From Bacillus nitratireducens (GTDB taxonomy: Bacteria > Bacillota > Bacilli > Bacillales > Bacillaceae_G): 64,000 nucleotides of DNA. This document shows positions 45,082 through 53,869 of the stretch, piece by piece. The notes under the pieces are model-generated. The model was not told the DNA's origin and searched no databases. It saw only the letters and a program-made list of their open reading frames with translations. The translations under genes were made by a program, and so were the position numbers. The stretch covers positions 62,001-126,000 of the forward strand of contig NZ_MAOC01000091.1 of assembly GCF_001884135.1 (NCBI RefSeq). Direction: 5' to 3'. How positions within the stretch are numbered: position 1 is the stretch's first letter; each line of letters begins with the position of its first letter.

Positions 45082-46965
45082 TTAAACATTCACTTGAATT
45101 TTGGAATAATCTATAAAGTTTTTAGCTTGTAACTCAAATAGTCTTGCGTATATTCCTTTTATCTTTAATAGTTCATTATGAGTACCTAGTTCCACGACTC
45201 TACCTTTATCAAGGACCATAATTTTTGTAGCATGCCTTACAGTTGAATACCGATGGGATATAAAGAGCCCCATACAATTCTTTGTAATTTCTTTAAAATC
45301 TCTAAAAACCTCTTCTTCTGCTTCTGGATCTAATGCGGCAGTAGGTTCATCTAGAATATATAGGCTCGCATCCCTCATGTATGCTCTTGAAATGGCGATT
45401 CTTTGCCATTGCCCTCCAGATAACTGAATTCCGTTCGCAAAAGTTTTCCCAAGTTGTGTATCCATTTGGTTAGGCAAACTATTAATCATCTTTAATGCTC
45501 CAGATTTTTTAGCAGCAGCTTGTATAGCCATTACTTGATCGGCTTTTTTATAGTCACCATAGCCAATATTATCTTTAACATCTAGTTCATATCTAACAAA
45601 GTCTTGGAAAATAGCACTAATCTTATCCTGCCATTCGTTTGTACTGTATTGATGAATGGGTTTTCCATCTAATAGAATAATCCCTTCAAAGTCCGTATAA
45701 AGTTTTGTAATTAACTTTACAATCGTAGATTTACCCGAACCATTAGATCCGACAAGAGCCAATGTTTCACCTGGTTTTATGTGAAAATTCACTTTTTTTA
45801 ATGTATACTCTTTTTGACCAGGATACTTAAAAGAGACATTTATAAATCGAATACCTTTTTCCTCAAAAGAGATGCTATCTAAATAAGTATTGTCTCCATT
45901 ATTTGAAACATCCCTTTCTTCAGGAACGTCCAAAAATGAGAATAGTTGAGTCATATAAAGATTGTTTTGGTGCATATTAAAAATCATATACATTAATTCA
46001 TTAGATGTTTTTTGTGTAGTATTTACAGCTTGAAAATAAGCGATAAGACTTCCAATAGCAATAATCCCTGTTACAGCATCCATAACCACCATAAACTGCA
46101 CAAACATTACAAAAGCCACGCTGATTAATTGAAAAAATAGGTCAATCCTCATCTTTTTTAAAAGCAGACGTCTATCTTGCAGATAAAATCGATTGAACAT
46201 ATTTGAATAATTTTTTAGAAGTAAATTGCCCAATCCAAATAATTTCACTTCTTTTACTGTGATGTCTGTCGTTAGCAAATAGTAGTAGTAAAATTGTTTT
46301 CTTGTTTCTTCGGCACGCTTATGACTAATTAAAAAAATTTCTTTTCCAATTTTCATGATTGACCAGGAAGAGATTAGTGGTAATAGAATTAAAATTAGGG
46401 TAAACTGCCAGTTCCAAATCATTAAGATACCGGAAATAGAAATCACAGTTATTCCACTTTTTATAATCCCCATAAGTTCTTCAAAAATAGCAAATGGTTT
46501 ATATGTGGAATCTTGGCGCGCCCTTTGAAGTTTATTGTAAATTTCTGGGTTCTCGAAACTGGAATAAGGTAATCTTTTTGCTTTTTCTATTAATTTTACA
46601 TTGATTTTATTAGAAAGAAGATTTCGGTAAAGCTGTTTATATGTTTCCAAAACTGATCCTGTAACACCCGTTAAAATTGTAACTAGTGCAAAGGCTATAA
46701 AAAACGGTAAAACATGAGTAAAATAATCATCCTTGTACCCATTCTGGTAGATGTTTTGTACTGTATTAACAAGGTATTGGATTGTCAAAATCAATGCTGC
46801 AGGTAATAATCCATTTAAAAAATTTAAGGTAAGCACACAGAAGAAATATCCTCTGTGCGTTTCCCATAAAAGTTTAAATAAACCAGGCCAATAATGAAAA
46901 GACTTTAAAATATTTGAAAATGATAGTTTCTCATCTTCAGGTGTGTGATTGAGTATCTGTTTCAT
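45082..46965 (-). CDS. lanT: LanT, lantibiotic ABC exporter
   Basis: 627 residues from the ATG at 46965, seven bases after GGAGG. Six-helix membrane domain (about 45-330), then one ATPase domain: Walker A GSNGSGKST, signature LSGGQWQRIAISRAY, Walker B LYILDEPTAALDP, H-loop LFISHR. There is no N-terminal C39 peptidase domain, so it is the NisT/EpiT class: it exports the modified precursor with leader attached, leaving cleavage to LanP. Its start lies inside the 3' end of lanB (29-base overlap), giving coupled translation. Confidence 0.92.
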   Translation of the reverse strand: MKQILNHTPEDEKLSFSNILKSFHYWPGLFKLLWETHRGYFFCVLTLNFLNGLLPAALILTIQYLVNTVQNIYQNGYKDDYFTHVLPFFIAFALVTILTGVTGSVLETYKQLYRNLLSNKINVKLIEKAKRLPYSSFENPEIYNKLQRARQDSTYKPFAIFEELMGIIKSGITVISISGILMIWNWQFTLILILLPLISSWSIMKIGKEIFLISHKRAEETRKQFYYYYLLTTDITVKEVKLFGLGNLLLKNYSNMFNRFYLQDRRLLLKKMRIDLFFQLISVAFVMFVQFMVVMDAVTGIIAIGSLIAYFQAVNTTQKTSNELMYMIFNMHQNNLYMTQLFSFLDVPEERDVSNNGDNTYLDSISFEEKGIRFINVSFKYPGQKEYTLKKVNFHIKPGETLALVGSNGSGKSTIVKLITKLYTDFEGIILLDGKPIHQYSTNEWQDKISAIFQDFVRYELDVKDNIGYGDYKKADQVMAIQAAAKKSGALKMINSLPNQMDTQLGKTFANGIQLSGGQWQRIAISRAYMRDASLYILDEPTAALDPEAEEEVFRDFKEITKNCMGLFISHRYSTVRHATKIMVLDKGRVVELGTHNELLKIKGIYARLFELQAKNFIDYSKIQVNV

Positions 46966-49900
46966 TCTGATTCCTCCAATATCGCTGGCTTGATAAGATA
47001 TGCCGCGTAAAGGCAAGTGCTTTTTTTTCTAGTTCCCGATTAGCTCCCAATAGTCGATTACAATGCATATGAATAATTGCTCCCATAATTGTTTGCTGTT
47101 TATTCCAGAGCTTGTCTTCATTTTTATATTGTTTAATACTGGAAACATATTCTTTTAATGATTCTCTCCGAACTAATAGACTTTTATAAATCTCTAGTCC
47201 AATTGATGAATTGTAATTACGTAAATTATTCCAATCACCTTCAGGATTTCCAATGTTACTTAATAATTTTCTCATTGGTCTAAATTCATCCATGAATTCA
47301 TATTTATCTGTATTTCTTTCAATAGTTTCCAATTGTTGTTCATAAGTTAAACCAAAATTCTCCATAATCTCAATTATGTTTAAGGATGCCAGTGCATGTA
47401 CTGGCAGTTCAGCTTGTTGTCCGATCACATTAAGAAGCATTGTTACTGACCTACTATCGTAATGGAAGAAATTCTCGGCCAATTCTATCAGATACGGACC
47501 ACCATATCGCTCTACTTCTCGTTCATACGTATCAATCGTCATTTTGTGAATAAATCCAGAGTTCATTAAATTATTTGCCCAATCCCTTAAATGAGTAAGA
47601 ACAGATGCATTCAACTTCTTGGGATCTCCATAAAATCGCAAACGAATATGAGCATCTGGATCACGATATCGCATGAAGAACCATGATTGAGCCAAACCAT
47701 TTTGTACAATATTATTAGCAAATGATGTCATATATTTTGAAATAAATTCATTTTCTCTTGCTTGTGGAACATATAGCTTAACATATAGCCATTCACTTCC
47801 GGGCAAACGATAAATCATTTTCTCACTAACCATCTCTTTTTTTCCGTCTTCAACAGCTCCTAAACTCTTCCTTTTAGCGACATCGTTCATTTTTTTCAAC
47901 GGAAATACAACTTCCATTGCATGACTACCCAGCGGGCTGCTAAGGCAATTTTTATTGATGTCATGTAATGATTCCCTCAACTGTAATCTACCCTGCTTAA
48001 AAAGTTCATTCTTTAATTCTCGAAGATGAAGAATATTTTCAAGATCAATTAAAATTCTATTGTCACTATACGTCATAAATACATAGCGTGGAACAGCCCA
48101 TTTCACTCTCCATTTTTCAAATAGGATTAAAAATTCATCATCACTTTTAGGTTTATTTTTCATACCAATAGTTTCTCTATTTAACTTCCAAATTGCAGGA
48201 GACAGAATGATATTTTTGTAACGAATCCTTGGATAATAAGGTGAAGATGTCATATTACCCCAATTGAATGTTCTCCAGTGGTCTAAATCATTTAGGGAAA
48301 CTTCTCTCATAAAGCGATAAATATTAGGGCCACTTTGGTAATTTAGTACATTACCAGCTACCACCTTAATTCTTTTCCCTAATTTTTTAGATTTCAGATA
48401 AAAGTTTTCTAATGATGCTCCAACGACAATATCATCAATTGGAATTTGCAAAGTATCTTCATCTCCATTTGTTCCAAGGGTTACAGTTACTTCTCTTGTA
48501 GTTTTTCCAATTGCCACATTCGCTGAACGGCCAGTTGCCGGAAGAAAACTTCCCTCTACCATAACGACATCATTATTAAATTGATGGTCAATCTCCACTT
48601 CTTGTTGCTGAATTTCACGTCTAACATTTGGATCTAAGATATCTAAAAATCGACCAAATGTGCTTCCTGCTGCATGAGACCCTGGATTTGGGCTTAGGCA
48701 TAAATTATACTTTCCATTGTCTAATTCCTTTTGCGAAGTAGCATACAATTCTCCATATACTTCAAATGAATCTGGAGCGTATCGAGTATCTTTTTCTATT
48801 CCAATTCTGCTAATTATTTCATCAGTAATTTCAATTTCTTTTTGCTGATTATGAATAGCTTCAATAAGCATATATGATAATTGGACATTACGTTCTTCAT
48901 CTAAAGGCGGCGTAAAATTTTCTCCATCCCTATTTCCTTTTGGATTTTTATATGTCGCGGGTGCTCCAAGCCCTAATTCCTCACTTAAAAGTTCTACCAA
49001 TGGAACCTCCCTAGTTGTTCCGTATTTTTCTAAAAATTCAATATGATATTTTTGGAGATGAGGAAATCCAACTCCGCTATCGGCTATGCTCCATAACACT
49101 TGAGCTGCTTTACTAACATCATTTGCTACGTTTTTTCCTATAGCTAAATCATGCATATTTAAAGCGAAATCTACTTGAAGAGGCGTTGAAACTTCATAAA
49201 TCCCCTTCATTAATAGGATAAGATCGTTGTATATAGAAAGCCCCTTTCCAAGCTGTAATTGATCATAAACAAGTATTAAATCTTTTACCTTCAATAAATC
49301 TTCCCATATTTGATTTTCACCAACTCTTACTTTTAACTTGTCAATCACATAATCAAATGGGGAGTCATATGTAAGTGGCGGTCTTAGCTCAGTTATAAGG
49401 TATTCTTGCTCTACCAACTGGAGAATAAAGTTTTCCATTACCTTTATATCTGTGCCTGGATAGTCATTATTCAACTTTTGGAGAAGCTCTTTCACTGTAA
49501 TATGTGTTTCAGCTAAATCTAAAACTTTCTTAACAACTTCACTATATGTAATTGAAATATTTTCTTTTTTCTCCATATCTTTCTTACGAAGTTGTCCACA
49601 TTCAGTTGAAAAAGGTAAATATAGGCGGTTTCCGACACGATAAGTAGCATGATTTTTACTAACCATTAAAAATTGGAGAATACAAGGATTTTTTTCAAGT
49701 GATGAAACCACTCCCAATAACCATTCCATATCAGGCCGAGTTCTTTTCTTAAATTGTTCAAAATGGCTCATTTCAAGTAAAGATTTTTCTTTAAACTCTC
49801 CGGATGCTACCCCGGAAAAAGCTCCAAAAGGTGTTGGGCGTGTTGTCATTCTTAACATATATCGTAATACAGAAGATATTACTTGTTGTGTTTTCCTATT

Positions 49901-50152
49901 ACTTAAATCACCATGTATATATTTAAGAGATTCAAGCAATGAAGGACTTGCAATGGCAATGGCTTCCTTAATGTAATCCATTTCTGCATATTCCCTTAAT
50001 TTTTCAATCAATAATTCTTGATCCTTAATTTGATATAGTGCGTTAAATGGTAAAAACGGGGATCTAATCATAAAAAATGGTAGAGGTTCAAATATATTAT
50101 TACATGCGGTTTTATTTGATGTATGAATAGTCTTCCTTTTTTCTGTAATCAT
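46937..50152 (-). CDS. lanB: LanB, lantibiotic dehydratase
   Basis: 1,071 residues, slightly longer than EpiB/NisB (about 990). The N-terminal part (to about 740) is the glutamylation domain: FFMIRSPFLPFNALYQ, VISSVLRYMLRMTTRPTPFGAFSGVASG, and NLCLSPNPGSHAAGSTFGRF. The C-terminal SpaB_C elimination domain begins near 765 (EWLYVKLYVPQARENEFISKYMT; RYRDPDAHIRLRFYG). It activates Ser and Thr of the core with glutamyl-tRNA and eliminates to Dha/Dhb. It follows lanA after a partial terminator, the typical arrangement that gives excess precursor. The last 29 bases overlap lanT. Confidence 0.95.
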   Translation of the reverse strand: MITEKRKTIHTSNKTACNNIFEPLPFFMIRSPFLPFNALYQIKDQELLIEKLREYAEMDYIKEAIAIASPSLLESLKYIHGDLSNRKTQQVISSVLRYMLRMTTRPTPFGAFSGVASGEFKEKSLLEMSHFEQFKKRTRPDMEWLLGVVSSLEKNPCILQFLMVSKNHATYRVGNRLYLPFSTECGQLRKKDMEKKENISITYSEVVKKVLDLAETHITVKELLQKLNNDYPGTDIKVMENFILQLVEQEYLITELRPPLTYDSPFDYVIDKLKVRVGENQIWEDLLKVKDLILVYDQLQLGKGLSIYNDLILLMKGIYEVSTPLQVDFALNMHDLAIGKNVANDVSKAAQVLWSIADSGVGFPHLQKYHIEFLEKYGTTREVPLVELLSEELGLGAPATYKNPKGNRDGENFTPPLDEERNVQLSYMLIEAIHNQQKEIEITDEIISRIGIEKDTRYAPDSFEVYGELYATSQKELDNGKYNLCLSPNPGSHAAGSTFGRFLDILDPNVRREIQQQEVEIDHQFNNDVVMVEGSFLPATGRSANVAIGKTTREVTVTLGTNGDEDTLQIPIDDIVVGASLENFYLKSKKLGKRIKVVAGNVLNYQSGPNIYRFMREVSLNDLDHWRTFNWGNMTSSPYYPRIRYKNIILSPAIWKLNRETIGMKNKPKSDDEFLILFEKWRVKWAVPRYVFMTYSDNRILIDLENILHLRELKNELFKQGRLQLRESLHDINKNCLSSPLGSHAMEVVFPLKKMNDVAKRKSLGAVEDGKKEMVSEKMIYRLPGSEWLYVKLYVPQARENEFISKYMTSFANNIVQNGLAQSWFFMRYRDPDAHIRLRFYGDPKKLNASVLTHLRDWANNLMNSGFIHKMTIDTYEREVERYGGPYLIELAENFFHYDSRSVTMLLNVIGQQAELPVHALASLNIIEIMENFGLTYEQQLETIERNTDKYEFMDEFRPMRKLLSNIGNPEGDWNNLRNYNSSIGLEIYKSLLVRRESLKEYVSSIKQYKNEDKLWNKQQTIMGAIIHMHCNRLLGANRELEKKALAFTRHILSSQRYWRNQNETDTQSHT

Positions 50153-50195
50153 TTGGAATCTTCCCTTCTGTTCTAATCAAATATTATAATAGGAG

Positions 50196-50227
50196 AAAAA
50201 GAGGGACACATCTGTGTTCCCTCTTTT
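50196..50227 (-). terminator. Attenuator-like terminator between lanA and lanB
   Basis: AAAAAGAGGGACACA (50196-50210) and TGTGTTCCCTCTTTTT (50212-50227) form a stem with one bulge, 12 bases past the lanA stop. T5 follows on the minus strand. Leaky termination here would set a high lanA:lanB ratio, as in other lantibiotic operons. Confidence 0.75.
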
Positions 50228-50238
50228 TGGGCATTCAA

Positions 50239-50379
50239 TTAGCAACAGAAGCTATTGAATGAACCTGTGTTTCCACAGCCAGGCGTACAAGCTGAAATAC
50301 TTGTAATTTGTGGATCTACATCACCTGAAGCTGTTGTTACTTGAACATCTAAATCAAAAAGGTTTTTTTCGTTAATCAT
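50239..50379 (-). CDS. lanA: LanA, epidermin-like lanthipeptide precursor
   Basis: 46 codons with AGGGGG eight bases before the ATG. Leader residues 1-24 (MINEKNLFDLDV, ending DVDPQ) carry the F-D-L-D-V version of the class I FNLD box and a Pro-Gln cleavage site as in subtilin (epidermin has Pro-Arg). Core residues 25-46, 22 residues: Ile25-Thr26-Ser27, CTPGC at 31-35, TGSFNSFCC at 38-46. Mapping on epidermin predicts rings Ser27-Cys31, Thr32-Cys35, Ser40-Cys45, and Ser43-Cys46 with decarboxylated Cys46 (S-aminovinyl-cysteine); Thr38 becomes Dhb. Thr26 and Ser29 could also dehydrate. The first two rings form the lipid II cage conserved in nisin and epidermin. Differs from epidermin at several core positions, closest by memory to clausin. 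Confidence 0.95.
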   Translation of the reverse strand: MINEKNLFDLDVQVTTASGDVDPQITSISACTPGCGNTGSFNSFCC

Positions 50380-50618
50380 TTTCTTTTCCCCCTAAAATTT
50401 TTATTAAGACGTTATGTCTTATGTGTCTAATTTATCAGATAAATATCCTAGTAGAATCCGTATATTCCGCAAGTTTATATTGTAAATTCACGCATAATAA
50501 AAAAAATATATGTAAATTAAGTATTAAAAATTTAAGGACTATATTGAAAATATCCCGTTTTTATTGTATTTTTTTATATAGAACTAAAATACAGAATATT
50601 TGGAAAGAGGGTTTTTTT
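50380..50618. promoter_or_regulatory. Divergent control region between lanA and the quorum-sensing genes
   Basis: 239 AT-rich bases must carry both promoters. On the minus strand, toward lanA, TTGCGG (50472 to 50467) equals one half of the ComA box TTGCGG-N4-CCGCAA of B. subtilis; the second half is not conserved. AAGAC-GTTAT-GTCTT (50406-50420) is a short dyad 27 bases before the lanA start and could be an operator. No convincing -10 box for lanA was found. Confidence 0.45.
50544..50572 (+). promoter_or_regulatory. Promoter of the comX-like operon
   Basis: TTGAAA (50544-50549), 17-base spacer, TATTTT (50567-50572), 46 bases ahead of the pheromone-precursor ATG. Confidence 0.5.
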
Positions 50619-50792
50619 ATGAATAAAGCAATATGGGAATTTTTAATGGAGATGAAAAAAAACAAACTTACCTTTGAAACTTATGAATTATGTCCTTCAT
50701 TGGAGACACTATCAGTTGAAGAGCGAATTGTATTAGATGAGTATGCAAAGGATTTCCGGGTGAAAATTGATGGTGGAAATCAGTGGGTTTAA
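50619..50792 (+). CDS. comX: ComX-like quorum-sensing pheromone precursor
   Basis: 57 residues. GGAAAGAGGG lies seven bases before the ATG. Soluble, helical N-terminal region (MNKAIWEFLMEMKKNKLTF, LSVEERIVLDEYAKDF) and a C-terminal tail KIDGGNQWV with Trp56 next to last. ComX of B. subtilis is 55 residues with its isoprenylated Trp53 two residues from the C-terminus; length, hydrophobic N-terminal region and a lone C-terminal Trp match, but sequence identity is low, as always in this fast-evolving family. It overlaps the ComQ-like gene by 23 bases and comes before it, whereas in known operons comQ precedes comX. Identification rests on context and the Trp; there is another Trp6 at the N-terminus. 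Confidence 0.75.
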   Translation: MNKAIWEFLMEMKKNKLTFETYELCPSLETLSVEERIVLDEYAKDFRVKIDGGNQWV

Positions 50793-51735
50793 AGATTGTT
50801 TAATCAATCATATTGATTACCATATCTCCTACCGTAATCAAAGTGATGAATCTGAAATACTTCTACTTATTCAGAAATGTCTTTCTCATAAAGGAAAGAT
50901 TTTAAATCCTGAATCTTCTGGCTTCTCATGGGGAGAGCTATATCTAGCTCTTTCTTTTTTGACCAAACGACAACCAATAACAAAAAGAGAATTAGATAAG
51001 GCAATGGGGGTTGAATTTATCTTTTTATCAGCGGATATAATAGATGATTTGTGTGATGGAGACGTATTAGATCCATTATATTTTAAAAACGAATATCCTC
51101 GTTTTTTGTTAGTTTCTCAATATTTACTTATGCAAGGACTGATATACTTAACTTATAAGACAAAAGATACTGCAACACGAGATCTTCTCCAACAATTGAT
51201 ACATTCGTGTTGTGGAGAATGGAAAGATATCCAATTTTGTTTTTCAATAGATAAAAAAATAATTTTAAGTGAAGAAGAATATATGAAACTTATTGAAAAG
51301 AAATCTGGTCTACTCACAGAAATTATCTTTCGAACTATTAATCCTGAAAATAGATTTTTAAAAGAAATCACATCTTATATAGGGATAGCTGGTCAGCTAA
51401 GAAATGATGCTAATGATGCCATGACAGATAATAAAAATGACCTTCAGGACTTAAAGGCTTATCTTCCTTTTTTAAAAGCTTATGAATATAGTTGCAAAAC
51501 ACAGGATAATTTTTTTGAAAATTTAACGGATAAACAAATATCTTCTTCACCTGAAGTTCGGGCATTAGTCCGGGATTACATAGAACAATCTGGAGCACTA
51601 CACTATTGTCGTATCCTATCTCAACTATATTATAGAAAAGCATTTGCACTCTTAGAAATGCATTTTGTTCTTTCTAAAGACGAAATGACTTATTTTCAAA
51701 TGATGGTTATGGGCAGAGGTCACTCCTATGCGTAA
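50770..51735 (+). CDS. comQ: ComQ-like polyprenyl synthetase (pheromone isoprenyltransferase)
   Basis: 321 residues from the ATG at 50770; GGTGA six bases upstream. An all-helical isoprenyl synthase with a first Asp-rich motif DIIDDLCDGD (about 89-98) and a second region NDANDAMTDNKND (about 212-224), both in the places used by ComQ to bind Mg2+ and prenyl diphosphate. ComQ attaches a geranyl or farnesyl group to the ComX tryptophan and helps release the pheromone. Short for a chain-elongating synthase and embedded between pheromone, kinase and regulator genes, so the quorum-sensing assignment is strong. Overlaps comP-like by 8 bases. Confidence 0.87.
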   Translation: MVEISGFKDCLINHIDYHISYRNQSDESEILLLIQKCLSHKGKILNPESSGFSWGELYLALSFLTKRQPITKRELDKAMGVEFIFLSADIIDDLCDGDVLDPLYFKNEYPRFLLVSQYLLMQGLIYLTYKTKDTATRDLLQQLIHSCCGEWKDIQFCFSIDKKIILSEEEYMKLIEKKSGLLTEIIFRTINPENRFLKEITSYIGIAGQLRNDANDAMTDNKNDLQDLKAYLPFLKAYEYSCKTQDNFFENLTDKQISSSPEVRALVRDYIEQSGALHYCRILSQLYYRKAFALLEMHFVLSKDEMTYFQMMVMGRGHSYA

Positions 51736-53869
51736 TATTTGGTTCTGTATACCTTTAAGCATTTTATATTTATTAATACTTTTAATAAATAACTACTATT
51801 TTCACTCTAGTAATTTTAAAGAAAGCGTTAACTCTTTATTAATTAGTCATTTTTATATGATCAGCGTTATTAGTCTTATTTTTTTTACTATAGGATTAAT
51901 TAGCTTTTTAAAAAAAAGACAATCTATTGTAGCAAAAAAATTCTTTTCTCTAACATCAGTCTTTGGGATAGCTATTTTAACATCCTTATTATCTAGCTAT
52001 GATATAAATATTTTTAAAGCTATAGAGGTGAGTAGTATTTTTATGCTTTCTTATCTCTTAATAAGTTTTTTCTCTAATTTCCCTGTATCTACCAAACCAA
52101 AATATGTAAAAATATTCAACCTTGTATCATTTGTAATTTCAACAGGATTGACAATTATTTATATAATTTTTTGTTGTTTTGGATATATGTCTAACAATAA
52201 TTTTAGCTTTTTATTTAAAGTTTTACTAATTACTAACCTATTTCTGAGTATTAGCATCTGTGTTTTTCTTGTTTCATTACATTTACGAGAAAATAATCTT
52301 AAGGTGAAAAGTCAATTATATATTCTGATTTTTGGTATTATTCTTAGTTTTTTACCTATTGTTCTACTTAATCTGATTCCCGGTCTACTTTTTGGGGAAT
52401 CTAAAATTCCATTTACATATTGTTTACCTAGTATTATTATATTTCCTTTAACTATTTCTTATTTATTAATAAAGCAAGAAGTTATCGAATTTGAGATTAG
52501 AATTTCTAAATGGCTAACAAACTTACTCTTTTACTTGCTCAATTTCTTATTTTTTAATTTTTCAGTTGAGCAATTCATAGATTTGTCACAAAAAGAAATA
52601 TTTATACTATGCAGCTTAAGTGTATTATCTGTTGTACTCTCTGTATATATATATAAACTTATTCTCTCATTATTTAGGTATTTAAACATAAAAAAGGATG
52701 CACAATCAGGTTTACATAAGATTGAGCTTTTTCAAACACTCTCGAAGGAAAAACATGCTAAAGAGCTTGCGAAATTAGTCGGACAGCTTATTAACCAGAT
52801 GTTTAACATTAACGGCGTTTCCGTAATATGGAACTCAAATAGTATTTATCATTCATTATATGAGACAGGTATTTTTCAGGATATGGATAAATTTGAGCTG
52901 TTTAACCAATTGAATCAACTTGAACAGAATTACTTACTAAAGGAAGGTACTACTCCAATTCATATTCAGTTTGAAAAATACCACTTAATTTGTTTTCCAA
53001 TACTCATTTACCAAGGCATGCAGGGAGCTATTATTATTGGTGAAAAAAATGATTATACATTATTTAAACCTCAAGAAATTAATGAACTTGAAGAGGTTGT
53101 AATAAACTCGGCAAATTTACTATTAAGTGTTAATACTCTCAATAGTAATAAAAAAGAAATTCGAAAAGCAAAGGTAAAAGCTCAAAACTGGAAACAATTT
53201 AATTATCAGATTATTCAATCTCTAGAGAGTGAAAGGAAAAGGCTTTCGATTTTCTTACATGATGAAATTCTTCAAATTCTTATTTTGCAATTAAACGAAA
53301 TAAGAATGCTTCAGACCAAAAGAAACTTTTCTATAGACATATTAAATTCAATGGATGAGCAACTTGAAGATATTATCTATAGTATTAGAAAAATGTGTCA
53401 TAATCTTCACCCTATTATCGTAGAAGATTTAGGTTTAGAAGCGAGTTTACACACACTAAAACGCGAGTTCGAATTAAATTATCGCATTCTCATTCATATA
53501 CAATTTAATTGCAAATTAAAAATTCTCTCGAAAAATATCGAAATACAGATTTATCGTATTATAAAAGAGCTACTGAATAATGCTATAAAGCATTCCAAGG
53601 GGAATAATGTTCAAATACATATCATAGAAGAAAGAGGCTGCTATGTTTGTACTGTAGAAGATGACGGCATAGGCTTTTGTGTTCCGAACAGTTTTTCTGA
53701 ATTTAGTACAAGCAACCACCTTGGTCTAATGACCATCCAGCGTCAAATTTCCGAGTTGAACGGAAATTTGAGGATATCTTCTGAAAAAGAACATGGAACA
53801 TTAGTCACATTTACCATACCAGTAAATTGGGAGGAAAATAATGAGTATACATACACTACTAGTGGATGA
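51728..53869 (+). CDS. comP: ComP-like membrane sensor histidine kinase
   Basis: 713 residues. The N-terminal 310 residues hold about eight to ten hydrophobic segments, as in ComP, then a GAF-like middle (about 340-465) and a HisKA_3 domain with His511 in SERKRLSIFLHDEILQI. The HATPase has ELLNNAIKHSKG (Asn618), DDGIGF and TSNHLGLMTIQRQI. ComP is the receptor for isoprenylated ComX. AGAGG eight bases before the ATG. Overlaps both neighbours, consistent with a single translationally coupled operon. Confidence 0.9.
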   Translation: MRNIWFCIPLSILYLLILLINNYYFHSSNFKESVNSLLISHFYMISVISLIFFTIGLISFLKKRQSIVAKKFFSLTSVFGIAILTSLLSSYDINIFKAIEVSSIFMLSYLLISFFSNFPVSTKPKYVKIFNLVSFVISTGLTIIYIIFCCFGYMSNNNFSFLFKVLLITNLFLSISICVFLVSLHLRENNLKVKSQLYILIFGIILSFLPIVLLNLIPGLLFGESKIPFTYCLPSIIIFPLTISYLLIKQEVIEFEIRISKWLTNLLFYLLNFLFFNFSVEQFIDLSQKEIFILCSLSVLSVVLSVYIYKLILSLFRYLNIKKDAQSGLHKIELFQTLSKEKHAKELAKLVGQLINQMFNINGVSVIWNSNSIYHSLYETGIFQDMDKFELFNQLNQLEQNYLLKEGTTPIHIQFEKYHLICFPILIYQGMQGAIIIGEKNDYTLFKPQEINELEEVVINSANLLLSVNTLNSNKKEIRKAKVKAQNWKQFNYQIIQSLESERKRLSIFLHDEILQILILQLNEIRMLQTKRNFSIDILNSMDEQLEDIIYSIRKMCHNLHPIIVEDLGLEASLHTLKREFELNYRILIHIQFNCKLKILSKNIEIQIYRIIKELLNNAIKHSKGNNVQIHIIEERGCYVCTVEDDGIGFCVPNSFSEFSTSNHLGLMTIQRQISELNGNLRISSEKEHGTLVTFTIPVNWEENNEYTYTTSG

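Noticed and set aside
50457-50472. Complete ComA box upstream of lanA
   Set aside because: Only the TTGCGG half matches; the opposite half scores about one base in six.
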